Shown one piece after another: positions 46,554 through 57,669 of a DNA stretch of 64,000 bases. The notes under the pieces were generated by a model. That model made no database searches and was not told the DNA's origin. It was given only the letters and a program-made list of their open reading frames with translations. The position numbers were made by a program, and so were the translations under genes. Location of the stretch: contig NZ_CP036403.1 in the NCBI RefSeq assembly GCF_004322775.1, positions 1,178,001-1,242,000 of the forward strand, read 5' to 3'. Numbering within the stretch: position 1 is the first letter of the stretch; every line of letters begins with the position of its first letter. The stretch is from Ornithinimicrobium sufpigmenti (lineage in GTDB: Bacteria; Actinomycetota; Actinomycetes; Actinomycetales; Dermatophilaceae).

Positions 46554-49451
46554 ATGACCGAGACGACCGGGGCGAAGGCTCGCGCCCGCCGCAGCGGCAA
46601 GGGCCTGAAGATCGAGCGGATCTTCACCACGCCTGGCGTCCACCCGTACGACCAGGTCACCTGGGAGTCGCGGGACATCGTCCAGACCAACTGGAAGAGC
46701 GGCGAGACCATCTTCGAGCAGCGCGGAGTGGAGTTCCCCGACTTCTGGTCGGTGAACGCCTCCACGATCGTGACCACGAAGTACTTCCGCGGTGCCGTCG
46801 GGACCCCGGAGCGGGAGACCGGCCTCAAGCAGCTCATCGACCGCGTGGTGCTCACCTACACCCAGGCGGGCAAGGAGCACGGCTACTTCGCGACCGACGA
46901 AGACGCGGACGTCTTCGAGCACGAGCTCACCTACGCCCTGCTGCACCAGATCTTCAGCTTCAACTCCCCGGTGTGGTTCAACGTCGGCACCGCCAGCCCG
47001 CAGCAGGTCAGCGCCTGCTTCATCCTCTCGGTCGACGACTCGATGGACTCGATCCTCAACTGGTACAAGGAGGAGGGCTTCATCTTCAAGGGCGGCTCCG
47101 GCGCCGGCCTCAACCTCTCCCGCATCCGCTCCTCCAAGGAGCTGCTCTCCTCCGGCGGCACCGCCTCCGGCCCGGTCTCCTTCATGCGCGGCGCCGACGC
47201 CTCCGCGGGCACGATCAAGTCCGGCGGCGCGACCCGCCGCGCGGCCAAGATGGTCGTGCTCGACGTCGACCACCCGGACATCGAGGAGTTCATCGAGACG
47301 AAGGCGCGCGAGGAGGACAAGATCCGCGCGCTGCGTGACGCCGGCTTCGACATGGACCTAGGCGGCAAGGACATCGTGTCCGTGCAGTACCAAAACGCCA
47401 ACAACTCCGTGCGTGTCACCGACGAGTTCATGCGCGCCGTGGAGGAGGGCAAGGAGTTCGGCCTGACCTCCCGCAAGGACGGCTCGGTCATCGAGACCAT
47501 CGACGCCAAGGGCCTCTTCGAGAAGATGGCCCAGGCCGCGTGGGAGAGCGCCGACCCGGGGATCCAGTACGACGGAACCATTAATGATTGGCACACCAAT
47601 CCAGAAACTGGACGTATTACTGCGTCTAATCCTTGCTCAGAATATATGAGCCTAGACAATTCTTCTTGCAATCTTGCGTCCATCAACCTGCTCAAATTCC
47701 TGCGCGAGGACGACACCTTCGACGTCGAGACCTTCGAGAAGGTCACCGAGCTGATCTTCACGGCGATGGACATCTCGATCTGCTTCGCCGACTTCCCGAC
47801 CGAGAAGATTGGTGAGACTACCCGCGACTACCGTCAGCTGGGCATCGGCTACGCCAACCTCGGCGCGCTGCTCATGGCCACCGGCCACGGCTACGACTCC
47901 GACGGCGGCCGAGCGCTCGCCGCCTCGATCACCTCGCTCATGACCGGCGCCGCCTACAAGCGTTCCGCCGAGCTCGCCGCGGTCGTCGGTCCCTACAACG
48001 GGTATGCCCGCAACGCCGACGCGCACAAGCGGGTCATGCGCAAGCACCAGGCCGCCAACGACGAGATCCGCACCCTGCACACCATGGACAGCCAGATCCA
48101 CAAGGCTGCCACCAAGGCGTGGGACGCCGTGGTCAAGACTGGTGAGAAGAACGGCTTCCGCAACGCGCAGGCCTCGCTGCTGGCCCCGACCGGGACTATC
48201 GGCTTCATGATGGACTGCGACACCACCGGCATCGAGCCGGACTTCTCCTTGGTCAAGTTCAAGAAGCTGGTCGGCGGCGGCTCGATGCAGATCGTCAACC
48301 AGACAATCCCGCGCGCGCTGAAGCGGATGGGCTACACCGAGGAGACCATCGAGGCGATCGTCGAGTACATCGCCGAGAACGGCCACGTCATCGACGCCCC
48401 GGGGCTGAAGACCGAGCACTACGAGGTCTTCGACACCGCCATGGGTGCCCGCTCGATCGCGCCCATGGGCCACGTGCGGATGATGGCCGCGGTCCAGCCG
48501 TTCCTGTCCGGTGCCATCTCCAAGACGGTCAACCTGCCGGAGTCGGCGACCGTGGAGGAGGTCGAGGACGTCTACCTGCAGGGCTGGAAGCTCGGCCTGA
48601 AGGCCCTGGCCATCTACAGGGATGGCTGCAAGGTCGGCCAGCCGCTGTCCGACGGCAAGGGCGACAACAACGGCAAGCAGGCCGAGAAGGAGGCCGAGCC
48701 GGTCGTCGAGAAGGTCATCGAGTACCGTCCCGTCCGCAAGCGGCTGCCCAAGCGTCGCGCCTCGCAGACCACCAGCTTCGCCGTGGGTGGCGCCGAGGGC
48801 TACCTCACCGCCGGCACCTACGACGACGGCGACCTGGGCGAGATCTTCCTCAAGTTCGGCAAGCAGGGCTCGACCCTTGCCGGCGTGATGGACGCCTTTT
48901 CGATCGCCGTCTCGATCGGCCTGCAGTACGGCGTGCCGCTGGAGACCTTCGTGGAGAAGTTCACCAACCTGCGCTTCGAGCCGGCCGGCCTGACCGACGA
49001 CCCGGACGTGCGCATGGCGCAGTCGATCATGGACTACGTCTTCCGCCGCCTGGCGCTGGATCACCTGGACTTCGAGTCCCGGTCTTACATGGGTATCCAC
49101 TCCGCCGAGGAGCGCGCCCGCCAGCTGGAGACCGGCTCCTACGCCCCCGTCACGCCGTCCAACGGCTCCGACGAGGACGTGGACGACCAGCTGGAGTCCT
49201 TCAGCCAGAGCGCGGCCATGCGGCGTGAGCCGGAGACCAAGCAGGCGGAGAAGGCAGCGGACCAGTCTGGTGCCGGCGCGGCCGACGCCCGCGCGGTCAG
49301 CCCTGAGGTCCACTCCTCGGCCGAGCTCATGGAGCAGTTCGCCGGCAAGGTCAACGACGCGCCGATCTGCATGACCTGCGGCACGAAGATGCGGCCGGCC
49401 GGCTCGTGCTACGTGTGCGAGGGCTGCGGGAGCACCAGCGGCTGCAGCTGA
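46554..49451 (+). CDS. nrdJ: Vitamin B12-dependent ribonucleotide reductase (class II)
   Basis: A 965-residue NrdJ. It makes deoxyribonucleotides with adenosylcobalamin and needs no oxygen. Seen are FSFNSPVWFNVG, GGSGAGLNLSRIRS, SNPCSEYMSLDNSSCNLASI with the active-site Cys and Glu region, ASLLAPTGTIGFMMDCDTTG, and the C-terminal Cys-rich tail CMTCGTKMRPAG, CYVCEGCG for reduction of the active site. AAGGAG precedes the ATG. The region 47574-47681 has A/T-ending codons unlike the rest of the gene, centred on the NPC|SE position where inteins insert in NrdJ proteins. There is no intein now. Confidence 0.97.
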   Translation: MTETTGAKARARRSGKGLKIERIFTTPGVHPYDQVTWESRDIVQTNWKSGETIFEQRGVEFPDFWSVNASTIVTTKYFRGAVGTPERETGLKQLIDRVVLTYTQAGKEHGYFATDEDADVFEHELTYALLHQIFSFNSPVWFNVGTASPQQVSACFILSVDDSMDSILNWYKEEGFIFKGGSGAGLNLSRIRSSKELLSSGGTASGPVSFMRGADASAGTIKSGGATRRAAKMVVLDVDHPDIEEFIETKAREEDKIRALRDAGFDMDLGGKDIVSVQYQNANNSVRVTDEFMRAVEEGKEFGLTSRKDGSVIETIDAKGLFEKMAQAAWESADPGIQYDGTINDWHTNPETGRITASNPCSEYMSLDNSSCNLASINLLKFLREDDTFDVETFEKVTELIFTAMDISICFADFPTEKIGETTRDYRQLGIGYANLGALLMATGHGYDSDGGRALAASITSLMTGAAYKRSAELAAVVGPYNGYARNADAHKRVMRKHQAANDEIRTLHTMDSQIHKAATKAWDAVVKTGEKNGFRNAQASLLAPTGTIGFMMDCDTTGIEPDFSLVKFKKLVGGGSMQIVNQTIPRALKRMGYTEETIEAIVEYIAENGHVIDAPGLKTEHYEVFDTAMGARSIAPMGHVRMMAAVQPFLSGAISKTVNLPESATVEEVEDVYLQGWKLGLKALAIYRDGCKVGQPLSDGKGDNNGKQAEKEAEPVVEKVIEYRPVRKRLPKRRASQTTSFAVGGAEGYLTAGTYDDGDLGEIFLKFGKQGSTLAGVMDAFSIAVSIGLQYGVPLETFVEKFTNLRFEPAGLTDDPDVRMAQSIMDYVFRRLALDHLDFESRSYMGIHSAEERARQLETGSYAPVTPSNGSDEDVDDQLESFSQSAAMRREPETKQAEKAADQSGAGAADARAVSPEVHSSAELMEQFAGKVNDAPICMTCGTKMRPAGSCYVCEGCGSTSGCS
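47574..47681 (+). other. A/T-ending codon patch at the intein insertion site of nrdJ
   Basis: Within nrdJ, 36 consecutive codons contain 24 that end in A or T (for example AAT, CCA, ACT, CGT, TCT, CTA), counted by hand, whereas flanking codons nearly all end in G or C. The protein is fully conserved in type. The junction Cys361/Ser362 of SNPCSE lies at 47636/47637, 62 bases from the left edge and 45 from the right edge. Confidence 0.9.
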
Positions 49452-49487
49452 TCGCAGACCGTAGCGGGACCTGAACTAGACCGTTGA

Positions 49488-49525
49488 AGAACGGGGTGAC
49501 GTCCACACGGACGTCACCCCGTTCT
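49488..49525. terminator. Intrinsic terminator of nrdR-nrdJ
   Basis: A perfect 17-bp stem (AGAACGGGGTGACGTCC and its complement) with an ACAC loop, followed by TGGTCT, begins 37 bases after the nrdJ stop codon. It separates nrdJ from the intein-like gene. Confidence 0.85.
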
Positions 49526-49592
49526 TGGTCTGCGGGTATGTCAGACCCTTCGTGTCATATGGGAGGAAGACGGCGCCGCGATCGGAGGGGTT

Positions 49593-50765
49593 ATGAGCGG
49601 GTATGCGGTCGATCAGTGGGTGGCGACGCCCGGTGGTGTCAAGCGACTAGAGGAACTCGCCGGACCGCGCGCCGTCAAGCCGGTCGTAGAGCTCCGCCTC
49701 AGTGATGGATCACAAGTTCGCTGCACGCCTGACCATCCCTTTCTGACGAAGGAACGAGGTCTGGTCAAGGCGACGGACCTGGGCCCGAGTGACCGGCTGG
49801 TCCGCTCGATTCAGTACACAGCGCGCAGCGAATGCTCTCACCGGCTACCTGCTCAGGCGCGGGCTATCGCCGCCGATTCACCCCTCCCTCTACCCCTAAC
49901 GTGGGACGAAGACTTGGCTCATTACGTTGGCTGGCTGGTAGGCGACGGTAGCTTCACCCCTCGAGGAGCGGTGACGGTTTATGGCTCGGCGGTCGCGATT
50001 AGTCAGACGATGCCCGCCCACCTACGCTCGCTGCAGAGCTGGACGCTCTTCACGCCCAAGCCGAGCGTGCAAGCGAATAGGACTATGCAACTTCGTTCGA
50101 TGCGTCGCCAGTTCGTTGACTACCTGTGCGCTCTCGGGGTTGTCCAGGAGAAGTCAGCACGGAAGGTTGTTCCTGCGTCAATCTTCACCGCACCCGAGGA
50201 GGCCCTCACCGCGTTCATGCGCGGCCTGTTTGACGCCGACGGGTGCGTGGTCAACGATGTGGGCAAGGGGACCCGCTACGTTGGACTTGGCAGTAAGGCC
50301 GAGGGTCTCGTGGTGGGCGTGCAAACACTGCTCCTGTCGTTAGGAATATCCAGTCGCATCTACCAGACGGCGGGCAAGAAGGACTGCTTCCAACACACTC
50401 GCAAGGACGGACGGCACGTCACCTACTCGTCGCGGGGCCCGTCATACGACCTGAGAATCACTGGCCGATCGCTGCGAGAGTTCGCGGTGCTTATCGACTT
50501 CGGGCTAGAACCGAAACGCCAGAAGTTGCTCGGCGTCATCGATCACCACGGTTATTACGCCACCGACGAGTCTGTGCGATTGCAGGTGGCTCCGCTGCCT
50601 GCTGGTGTAGCACAGGTCGCTCTGACAAGGAGCGGTCAATGGACGCCCCCGCTGGGTTTCCGCGAAGATGATCCAGGTGGGCCAGGTGAGCGTGGCGGCC
50701 ACTGTTCTGTGCCCGACTCTGAGAAGCTACCCAGGTGCAGACGGGAATATACGAGTCACTGGTGA
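49593..50765 (+). CDS. Free-standing LAGLIDADG endonuclease derived from an NrdJ intein
   Basis: A 390-residue protein with a good ribosome site (CGGAGGGG). Residues about 4-70 are an intein N-terminal (Hint) region: DQWVATPGGVKRLEEL, then QVRCTPDHPFLTKERGL, block B, very like RCTPDHPVYTKNRGY of NrdJ-1-type inteins. The block A position that should hold the splicing Cys1 is Gly/Ser, and no Cys precedes it. Two endonuclease motifs follow: HYVGWLVGDGSF near 110 and FMRGLFDADGCV near 209, each with the catalytic Asp. The C-terminal splicing blocks ending His-Asn are not recognisable. So it can no longer splice but may still cut DNA. GC is lower than in the neighbours. Confidence 0.88.
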   Translation: MSGYAVDQWVATPGGVKRLEELAGPRAVKPVVELRLSDGSQVRCTPDHPFLTKERGLVKATDLGPSDRLVRSIQYTARSECSHRLPAQARAIAADSPLPLPLTWDEDLAHYVGWLVGDGSFTPRGAVTVYGSAVAISQTMPAHLRSLQSWTLFTPKPSVQANRTMQLRSMRRQFVDYLCALGVVQEKSARKVVPASIFTAPEEALTAFMRGLFDADGCVVNDVGKGTRYVGLGSKAEGLVVGVQTLLLSLGISSRIYQTAGKKDCFQHTRKDGRHVTYSSRGPSYDLRITGRSLREFAVLIDFGLEPKRQKLLGVIDHHGYYATDESVRLQVAPLPAGVAQVALTRSGQWTPPLGFREDDPGGPGERGGHCSVPDSEKLPRCRREYTSHW

Positions 50766-50815
50766 CGGTCGAACTGATCGAACAGTTGCGGTCACTCGAT
50801 AGGGCGGAATCGCGG

Positions 50816-51889
50816 CTAGTGGCCCGCGTTTGAAGTTGCTTGACGGTTCGCTTTCTTGAGAATCTCGTCGGCGGTCTTGGTCCACACGAACGGGTGGCAC
50901 CGGTCGTTCCAGCCGTCTATGAAGGCGCGGATCTTGGCGTTGAGGTCCTTGACGGAGCCGAAGCTGCCGCGGTGGATGGCCTGGCGCTCGATGATGGAGA
51001 ACCAGACCTCGACCAGGTTGAGCCAGGAGCCAGAGGTTGGGGTGTGGTGGACGTGGATGCGTGGGTTCTTGTCCAGCCAGGTCCGGACCTCGGCCTTCTT
51101 GTGGGTGGCGTAGTTGTCCATCACCAGGTGCAGCTCGCCTTCGGGGTAGGCGCGGGCGACCTGCTTGAGGAACGCGAGGAACTCCTGGTGCCGGTGCCGG
51201 GGCTTGCAGGCGCCGGTGACCTTGCCGGTGGCGATCTCCAGCGCCGCGAACAGCGTGGTCGTCCCGTGCCGCTTGTAGTCGTGGGTGCGCCGCTGGGGCA
51301 GGCCGGGTTGCATCGGCAACATGGGCGCGGTCCGGTCCAGCGCCTGGATCTGGGACTTCTCGTCCACGCAGAGCACGATCGCGTTCTCCGGCGGTTCCAG
51401 GTAGAGACCGACCACGTCGGTGACCTTGGCCACCAGCTCGGGGTCGGTGGAGAACTTGAACGTCTCGACCCGCCACGGTTGCACCCCGTACTCGCGCCAG
51501 GCCCGCGCCACGGTCGCGTCCCCGATCCCCAGGTGCTTGGCCAGCAACCGGGTCGACCAGTGCGTCACCCCCAACTTCTTGGGCGGCGGCGTCAGCGTGG
51601 CCGCGACCACGTCACGGTGATCCACCTGCCGGGGCCGGCCCGACCGTGGTTCGTCGAGCAGCCCGTCCAGTCCCTTGTCCTGGTACCGGGCCCGCCACTT
51701 GATCACCGTCGTCCTGCTCGTGCCCAACCGGTCCGCGATCGCCTCGTTCGCCTCACCGGCCGACGCGGCCAGCACGATCCGGGCACGCAACACCAGCCCG
51801 GCACGCGTCGCCGTCGACCGGGTCCACCGCACCAATTGATCTCGGTCGTCCTCGCGCAGCATCAGGGCCGGGGCAGGTCGATTCGCCAT
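50816..51889 (-). CDS. IS630-family transposase
   Basis: A 357-residue DDE transposase. The N-terminal half is helix-turn-helix (ANEAIADRLGTSRTTVIKWR and GDATVARAWREYGVQP). The catalytic domain has CVDEKSQIQALDR (first Asp), MDNYATHKKAEV (second Asp) and SGSWLNLVEVWFSIIERQA with the final Glu. All three acidic residues are present, so it may be active. The stop codon lies inside the left terminal repeat. Start ATG at 51889. Confidence 0.93.
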   Translation of the reverse strand: MANRPAPALMLREDDRDQLVRWTRSTATRAGLVLRARIVLAASAGEANEAIADRLGTSRTTVIKWRARYQDKGLDGLLDEPRSGRPRQVDHRDVVAATLTPPPKKLGVTHWSTRLLAKHLGIGDATVARAWREYGVQPWRVETFKFSTDPELVAKVTDVVGLYLEPPENAIVLCVDEKSQIQALDRTAPMLPMQPGLPQRRTHDYKRHGTTTLFAALEIATGKVTGACKPRHRHQEFLAFLKQVARAYPEGELHLVMDNYATHKKAEVRTWLDKNPRIHVHHTPTSGSWLNLVEVWFSIIERQAIHRGSFGSVKDLNAKIRAFIDGWNDRCHPFVWTKTADEILKKANRQATSNAGH

Positions 51890-51942
51890 ACTCCATGATC
51901 CCAGCCCAACAACCGTTTAGGAACTAACGACGCGCCGCACTA
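50817..51942. mobile_element. IS630-type insertion sequence
   Basis: The transposase gene occupies almost all of the element. TA dinucleotides stand at both ends (50817-50818 and 51941-51942), as expected for IS630. The ends are imperfect inverted repeats: GTGGCCCGCGTTTGAAGTTG on the left and, read inward from the right, GTGCGGCGCGTCGTTAGTTC. About 12 of the first 19 positions match, and ACGG recurs further in. It landed between the intein-like gene and the IS1634-type transposase start. Confidence 0.75.
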
Positions 51943-51952
51943 GAGTGGCGCG

Positions 51953-52631
51953 GTGGCCTACATCCGGACGGTGAAGACTGCCTCGGGCAAGACGGCTGTC
52001 CAGATCGTGTGGTCCTCGACGGGGGGCTCCAGGCAGATCGAGCACCTGGGCTCGGCGGGCAGTGAGGCAGAGGTAGAGCTGCTCAAGGCTGCGGGCCGGC
52101 AGAAGCTGCTCGCGGGGCAGGGCGAGCTGGATCTGGGGATCCATACGCCGCCGGAGGCCGGTGGCCCGCTGCACATCACGTCCTCGCAGATGGGCCATTT
52201 GTGGGACTCGCTGTCAGCGGCCTACGACACCCTTGGCTTCGACACTGCGGTGGGCGATGAGTGTTCCGTCAGCTCGTGCTGGCACGGATCATCGAGCCCA
52301 CCTCCAAGGCCGATGCGCCGCGGGTGATCGCCGAGGCCGGCATCGTCCCCGCGTCGGACCGCACGATCACCCGCCGGTTGCGGCTCTACTCCGCGATCGG
52401 GTTCCGTGAGCAGCTGGCCGCCGCGTGCGCGGCGCAGGTCAACCTGGGCCCAGCGACGCTCGTCTTATATGACGTCACCACGCTGTATTTCGAGACCGAC
52501 GAGGGCGACGGGTTCCGCGAGCCAGGGTTCAGCAAGGAACGGCGCCTGGACCCTCAGATCACCGTCGGGCTGCTCTCCGACGCGAACGGGTTCCCGCTGA
52601 TGGTGCACGCCTTCGAGGGCAACAAGGCAGA
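51953..52631 (+). pseudogene. IS1634-type transposase, 5' exon, frameshifted
   Basis: The N-terminal part of an IS1634-like (IS4 superfamily) transposase. It starts at a GTG (51953; AYIRTVKTASGKTAVQIV), proceeds to SAAYDTLGFDTAVGDE, then the frame breaks at about 52260. The continuation in the next frame is VFRQLVLARIIEPTSK, SDRTITRRLRLYS, ATLVLYDVTTLYFETDEGD. One lost G in GATGAGGTG would explain the shift. The exon ends in GNKA plus two bases of a Glu codon at 52631, where the group II intron begins. Confidence 0.85.
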
Positions 52632-54915
<2,284 letters not shown>

Positions 54916-55741
54916 GACGAAGACGATGCTGCCCACGCTGCGCTCCTTCATGGACACCCACGGTCTGCCCGACGTGGTGATCGTGGCCGATGCCGGGATG
55001 GTCTCCGAGGCCAACATGGACGCGATCGAAGCGGCCGGGCTGTCCTACATCCTGGGCGGCAAGATGCCCCGCGTTCCCTATGTCATCGACCAGTGGCACA
55101 AGGACTACCCCGACACCGACGTCCCGGACGGGCTCACCCTGGTCGCCCGCTGGCCCGGCGGCCCCTCGACCAAGGGGCGGGACGTGACGACGTTCTACCA
55201 GTACGCCCACGACCGGGGTCGGCGCACGATCAAGGGCATCGAAGCCCAGGTCGCCAAGGCCGAGGCGGCCGTCGCGGGCAAGGCGTCGGGGAAGCCCAAC
55301 CGGTTCGTCCAGCTGAGCGGGGGTACCCGCTCGGTGAACCGGGAACTGGAGGAGAAGGCCAAGGCCCTGGCGGGTTGGAAGGCCTACGTCACCAACCTGC
55401 CCGACCCGGACGCACAGATGGTGATCGGTGCCTACCGACGCCTGTTCCAGATCGAGCGCTCCTTCCGGATGGCCAAGTCCGACCTGCGCGCCCGCCCGAT
55501 CTACCACCGTAAGCAGGACTCTATCGAGGCCCACCTGAGCATCGTCTTTGCTGCCATGGCCGTCGCGCACTGGATCGGGCAGACCACCGGCTGGTCCATC
55601 AAGCGCTTCGTCAAGACCGCCCGCAGGTACCGCACCTTCACCATCGCCGCCGGCGAGCACACCATCACCGCAGTCGACCCCGTCCCCGACGACCTCGCCC
55701 AAGCCCTCGACGCCATAAAGGCACGGTCAAGTACGCACTAA
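54916..55741 (+). pseudogene. IS1634-type transposase, 3' exon
   Basis: The C-terminal part of the transposase resumes as TKTMLPTLRSFMDTHGLPD and continues through VVIVADAGMVSEANMDAIEA (second catalytic Asp), GLSYILGGKMPRVPYVID and the conserved IERSFRMAKSDLRARPIYHR with the last catalytic Glu and the Y(2)-R-K-type motif. It ends IKARSSTH at a TAA. On its own this exon is in frame and unmutated. Functional protein would need intron splicing and correction of the upstream frameshift. The element's terminal repeats could not be settled. Confidence 0.88.
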
Positions 55742-56179
55742 TTTGGCCGAACTCCGGGCGCGCGTGAGGAGTGCCACGAGGCGCCTCGGCGTACAGCCGC
55801 TCAGGCCCGTGCCGAGCCCATCGACGACCTAACCCGGTCACGTCTGCTCCTGCGACGCCACCATCACCTCAACTGGCGGGTGACTACTGGCCAAATTCTT
55901 GGAGGGGGCGTGCATGCCGGGTCGCGGATGAGCGCGTCACTTGCGGCTACTAGAGACTGGACGCAGGGTCGGTGTCTGGCCAGACTCGATCCAGGTGCTC
56001 GACGGGACGCTCTCTTCGCGGCTGCCCACCCCCCGTTCCTGTGGGGGGTGTGGCTCACTTTCGGTCTCTGCCCGTCGGGCACCGCTGACGAGGCGTGGCT
56101 CAAGAAGGGACTGCCCTGCTCGTAGTAGCACTGCCCACCTCGCCGACCACAGTTGGTACGAGCGTCAGGTAGGGAAGAC
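55742..56179 (+). other. Noncoding left end of the IS110 element, candidate bridge RNA
   Basis: About 440 bases without a convincing gene lie between the IS1634-type transposase and the IS110 transposase. A hairpin at 56027-56050 (CACCCCCC, loop, GGGGGGTG) stands about 130 bases before the transposase start. In the IS110 group the noncoding left end encodes the bridge RNA that selects target and donor DNA, so this is where it should lie. Loop sequences and the element border were not identified. An inverted pair AATTTGGCC (55740-55748) and GGCCAAATT (55889-55897) may mark an element edge. Confidence 0.5.
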
Positions 56180-57490
56180 ATGGGACAAGTCATCATCGGG
56201 GTCGATCCCCACAAGCTGTCGGCCACCATCGAGGTCGTCGACCAGGACGAGAAGCTGCTCGGCGCAGGGCGGTTCAGCACCGACCGGGCCGGCTACGCGG
56301 CCATGCGCACGTACACGAGGTCGTGGCCCGAGCGACTCTGGGCGGTGGAGGGCGCCAACGGTGCTGGCCGTCCCCTGGCGCAGCGGTTGCTTGAGGCCGG
56401 TGAGCACGTCGTGGACGTGCCGGCCAAGCTCGCTGCACGGGTCCGGCTCTTCGACACCGGGCACAACCGCAAGACCGATGCCCTGGACGCGCACTCCATC
56501 GCGATCGTCGCGGTCCGCACCGAAGGGCTGCGGGTCTTGAAGGTCGACGGCGAACTTGAGGCGTTGCGGATGCTGGTCGACCGGCGCGAGGCGCTGACCC
56601 GGCGACGGGTGGCCGTGGTGAACCGGCTGCAGGCACTGCTGGCCGAACTGCTCCCCGGACAGAGCAAGAAGGACATCACCACAGGCCAGGCCAAACAACT
56701 GCTGGCCTCGGTGCGACCGCGTGACATCGCTGGCAGGACCCGCCGGCGCATCGCGGCCGAGGAGTTAGCCGAGCTGGTCGTCGTGGACGCCAAGATCCGC
56801 AAGGCCACCGCCGAGCTCAAGACCCTGGTCCTGGCCCGGGACTCTCACCTGATGGACCTGCACGGCGTCGGGCCCGTGGTAGCCGCTCGGATCCTGGCCG
56901 ATGTCGGCGACATCGCCCGCTTCGCCAACCGGAACCGGTTCGCCTCCTGGACCGGCACCGCACCCCTGGATGCCTCCTCCGGAGAACAGAACCGCCACCG
57001 CCTCTCCCGGGCCGGGAACCGTCGGATGAACCACATGATCCACATCGCCGCGGTCACCCAGCTGCGCCTGGACACCGACGGCCGGGACTACTACCGGCGC
57101 AAGAGAGCCGAGGGCAAGAAGCCGATGGAAGCATTGCGCTGCCTCAAGCGCCGGATCTCTGATGCCATCTATCGCCAACTGGTCGCCGACGCCCAAGGCG
57201 TGGGCGACGAACACCTCGAGGCGGGTCCGGGAGGGCACCGCGGGGCGTCTCTGCTATCCAGCGCGGCCGGCTCGCACCCGCACACCGGCACTTCGGATCA
57301 GCCACTTCCCGGACCCGCACGTACGACGTTACCGCTCAGCGCGACCCCTGCCCAGCCCCGTCCGGGACCGGCTCCTCAGCACCCGCGCCGACGTGCCGGA
57401 GCCGTCAAGGTGGAGCGCCCCACCGGACGAACGACCTTGACGGCGACAGACGTCGACGCACACTCCAAAGAGCCGATCCCGACCCCTTGA
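56180..57490 (+). CDS. IS110-family transposase
   Basis: A 436-residue recombinase. The N-terminal RuvC-like DEDD domain has IIGVDPHKLSATIEV (D9), LWAVEGANG (E57) and RKTDALDAHSIA (D100, D103). The C-terminal Tnp20-type domain has LMDLHGVGPVVAARILAD and RFASWTGTAPLDASSGEQ, where one Ser is the expected nucleophile, then RLSRAGNRRMNHMIHIAA. It is a full-length IS110-group enzyme with intact catalytic residues. The last 80 residues or so are Pro/Thr/Arg-rich low complexity beyond the conserved end, perhaps a run-on into the right end. Start ATG at 56180. Confidence 0.93.
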   Translation: MGQVIIGVDPHKLSATIEVVDQDEKLLGAGRFSTDRAGYAAMRTYTRSWPERLWAVEGANGAGRPLAQRLLEAGEHVVDVPAKLAARVRLFDTGHNRKTDALDAHSIAIVAVRTEGLRVLKVDGELEALRMLVDRREALTRRRVAVVNRLQALLAELLPGQSKKDITTGQAKQLLASVRPRDIAGRTRRRIAAEELAELVVVDAKIRKATAELKTLVLARDSHLMDLHGVGPVVAARILADVGDIARFANRNRFASWTGTAPLDASSGEQNRHRLSRAGNRRMNHMIHIAAVTQLRLDTDGRDYYRRKRAEGKKPMEALRCLKRRISDAIYRQLVADAQGVGDEHLEAGPGGHRGASLLSSAAGSHPHTGTSDQPLPGPARTTLPLSATPAQPRPGPAPQHPRRRAGAVKVERPTGRTTLTATDVDAHSKEPIPTP

Positions 57491-57669
57491 CAACAGAAGG
57501 GAGCCGGAAAGACGCACTGTCATCCCCAAGTCGTGATTCAGGAACAAGGCTGCTGTGCTGAGGCAACGGTGGCCGACTACGTGGTGGGCGCGGTGCAAGC
57601 GGGCTTGACACAGCAGAGTGCGGCACCTTCCTGACCACGCAACCTGAGTTGCGAGGCGGCAGCCTCCGA

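Noticed and set aside
49452-49592. The intein-like gene as part of nrdJ through read-through
   Set aside because: nrdJ ends with its complete Cys-rich tail, followed by a strong terminator, and the intein-like gene has its own ribosome site.
52255-52265. Programmed frameshift in the IS1634-type transposase
   Set aside because: There is no slippery heptamer or stimulatory hairpin at the break, and the family is not known for frameshifting; a lost base is simpler.
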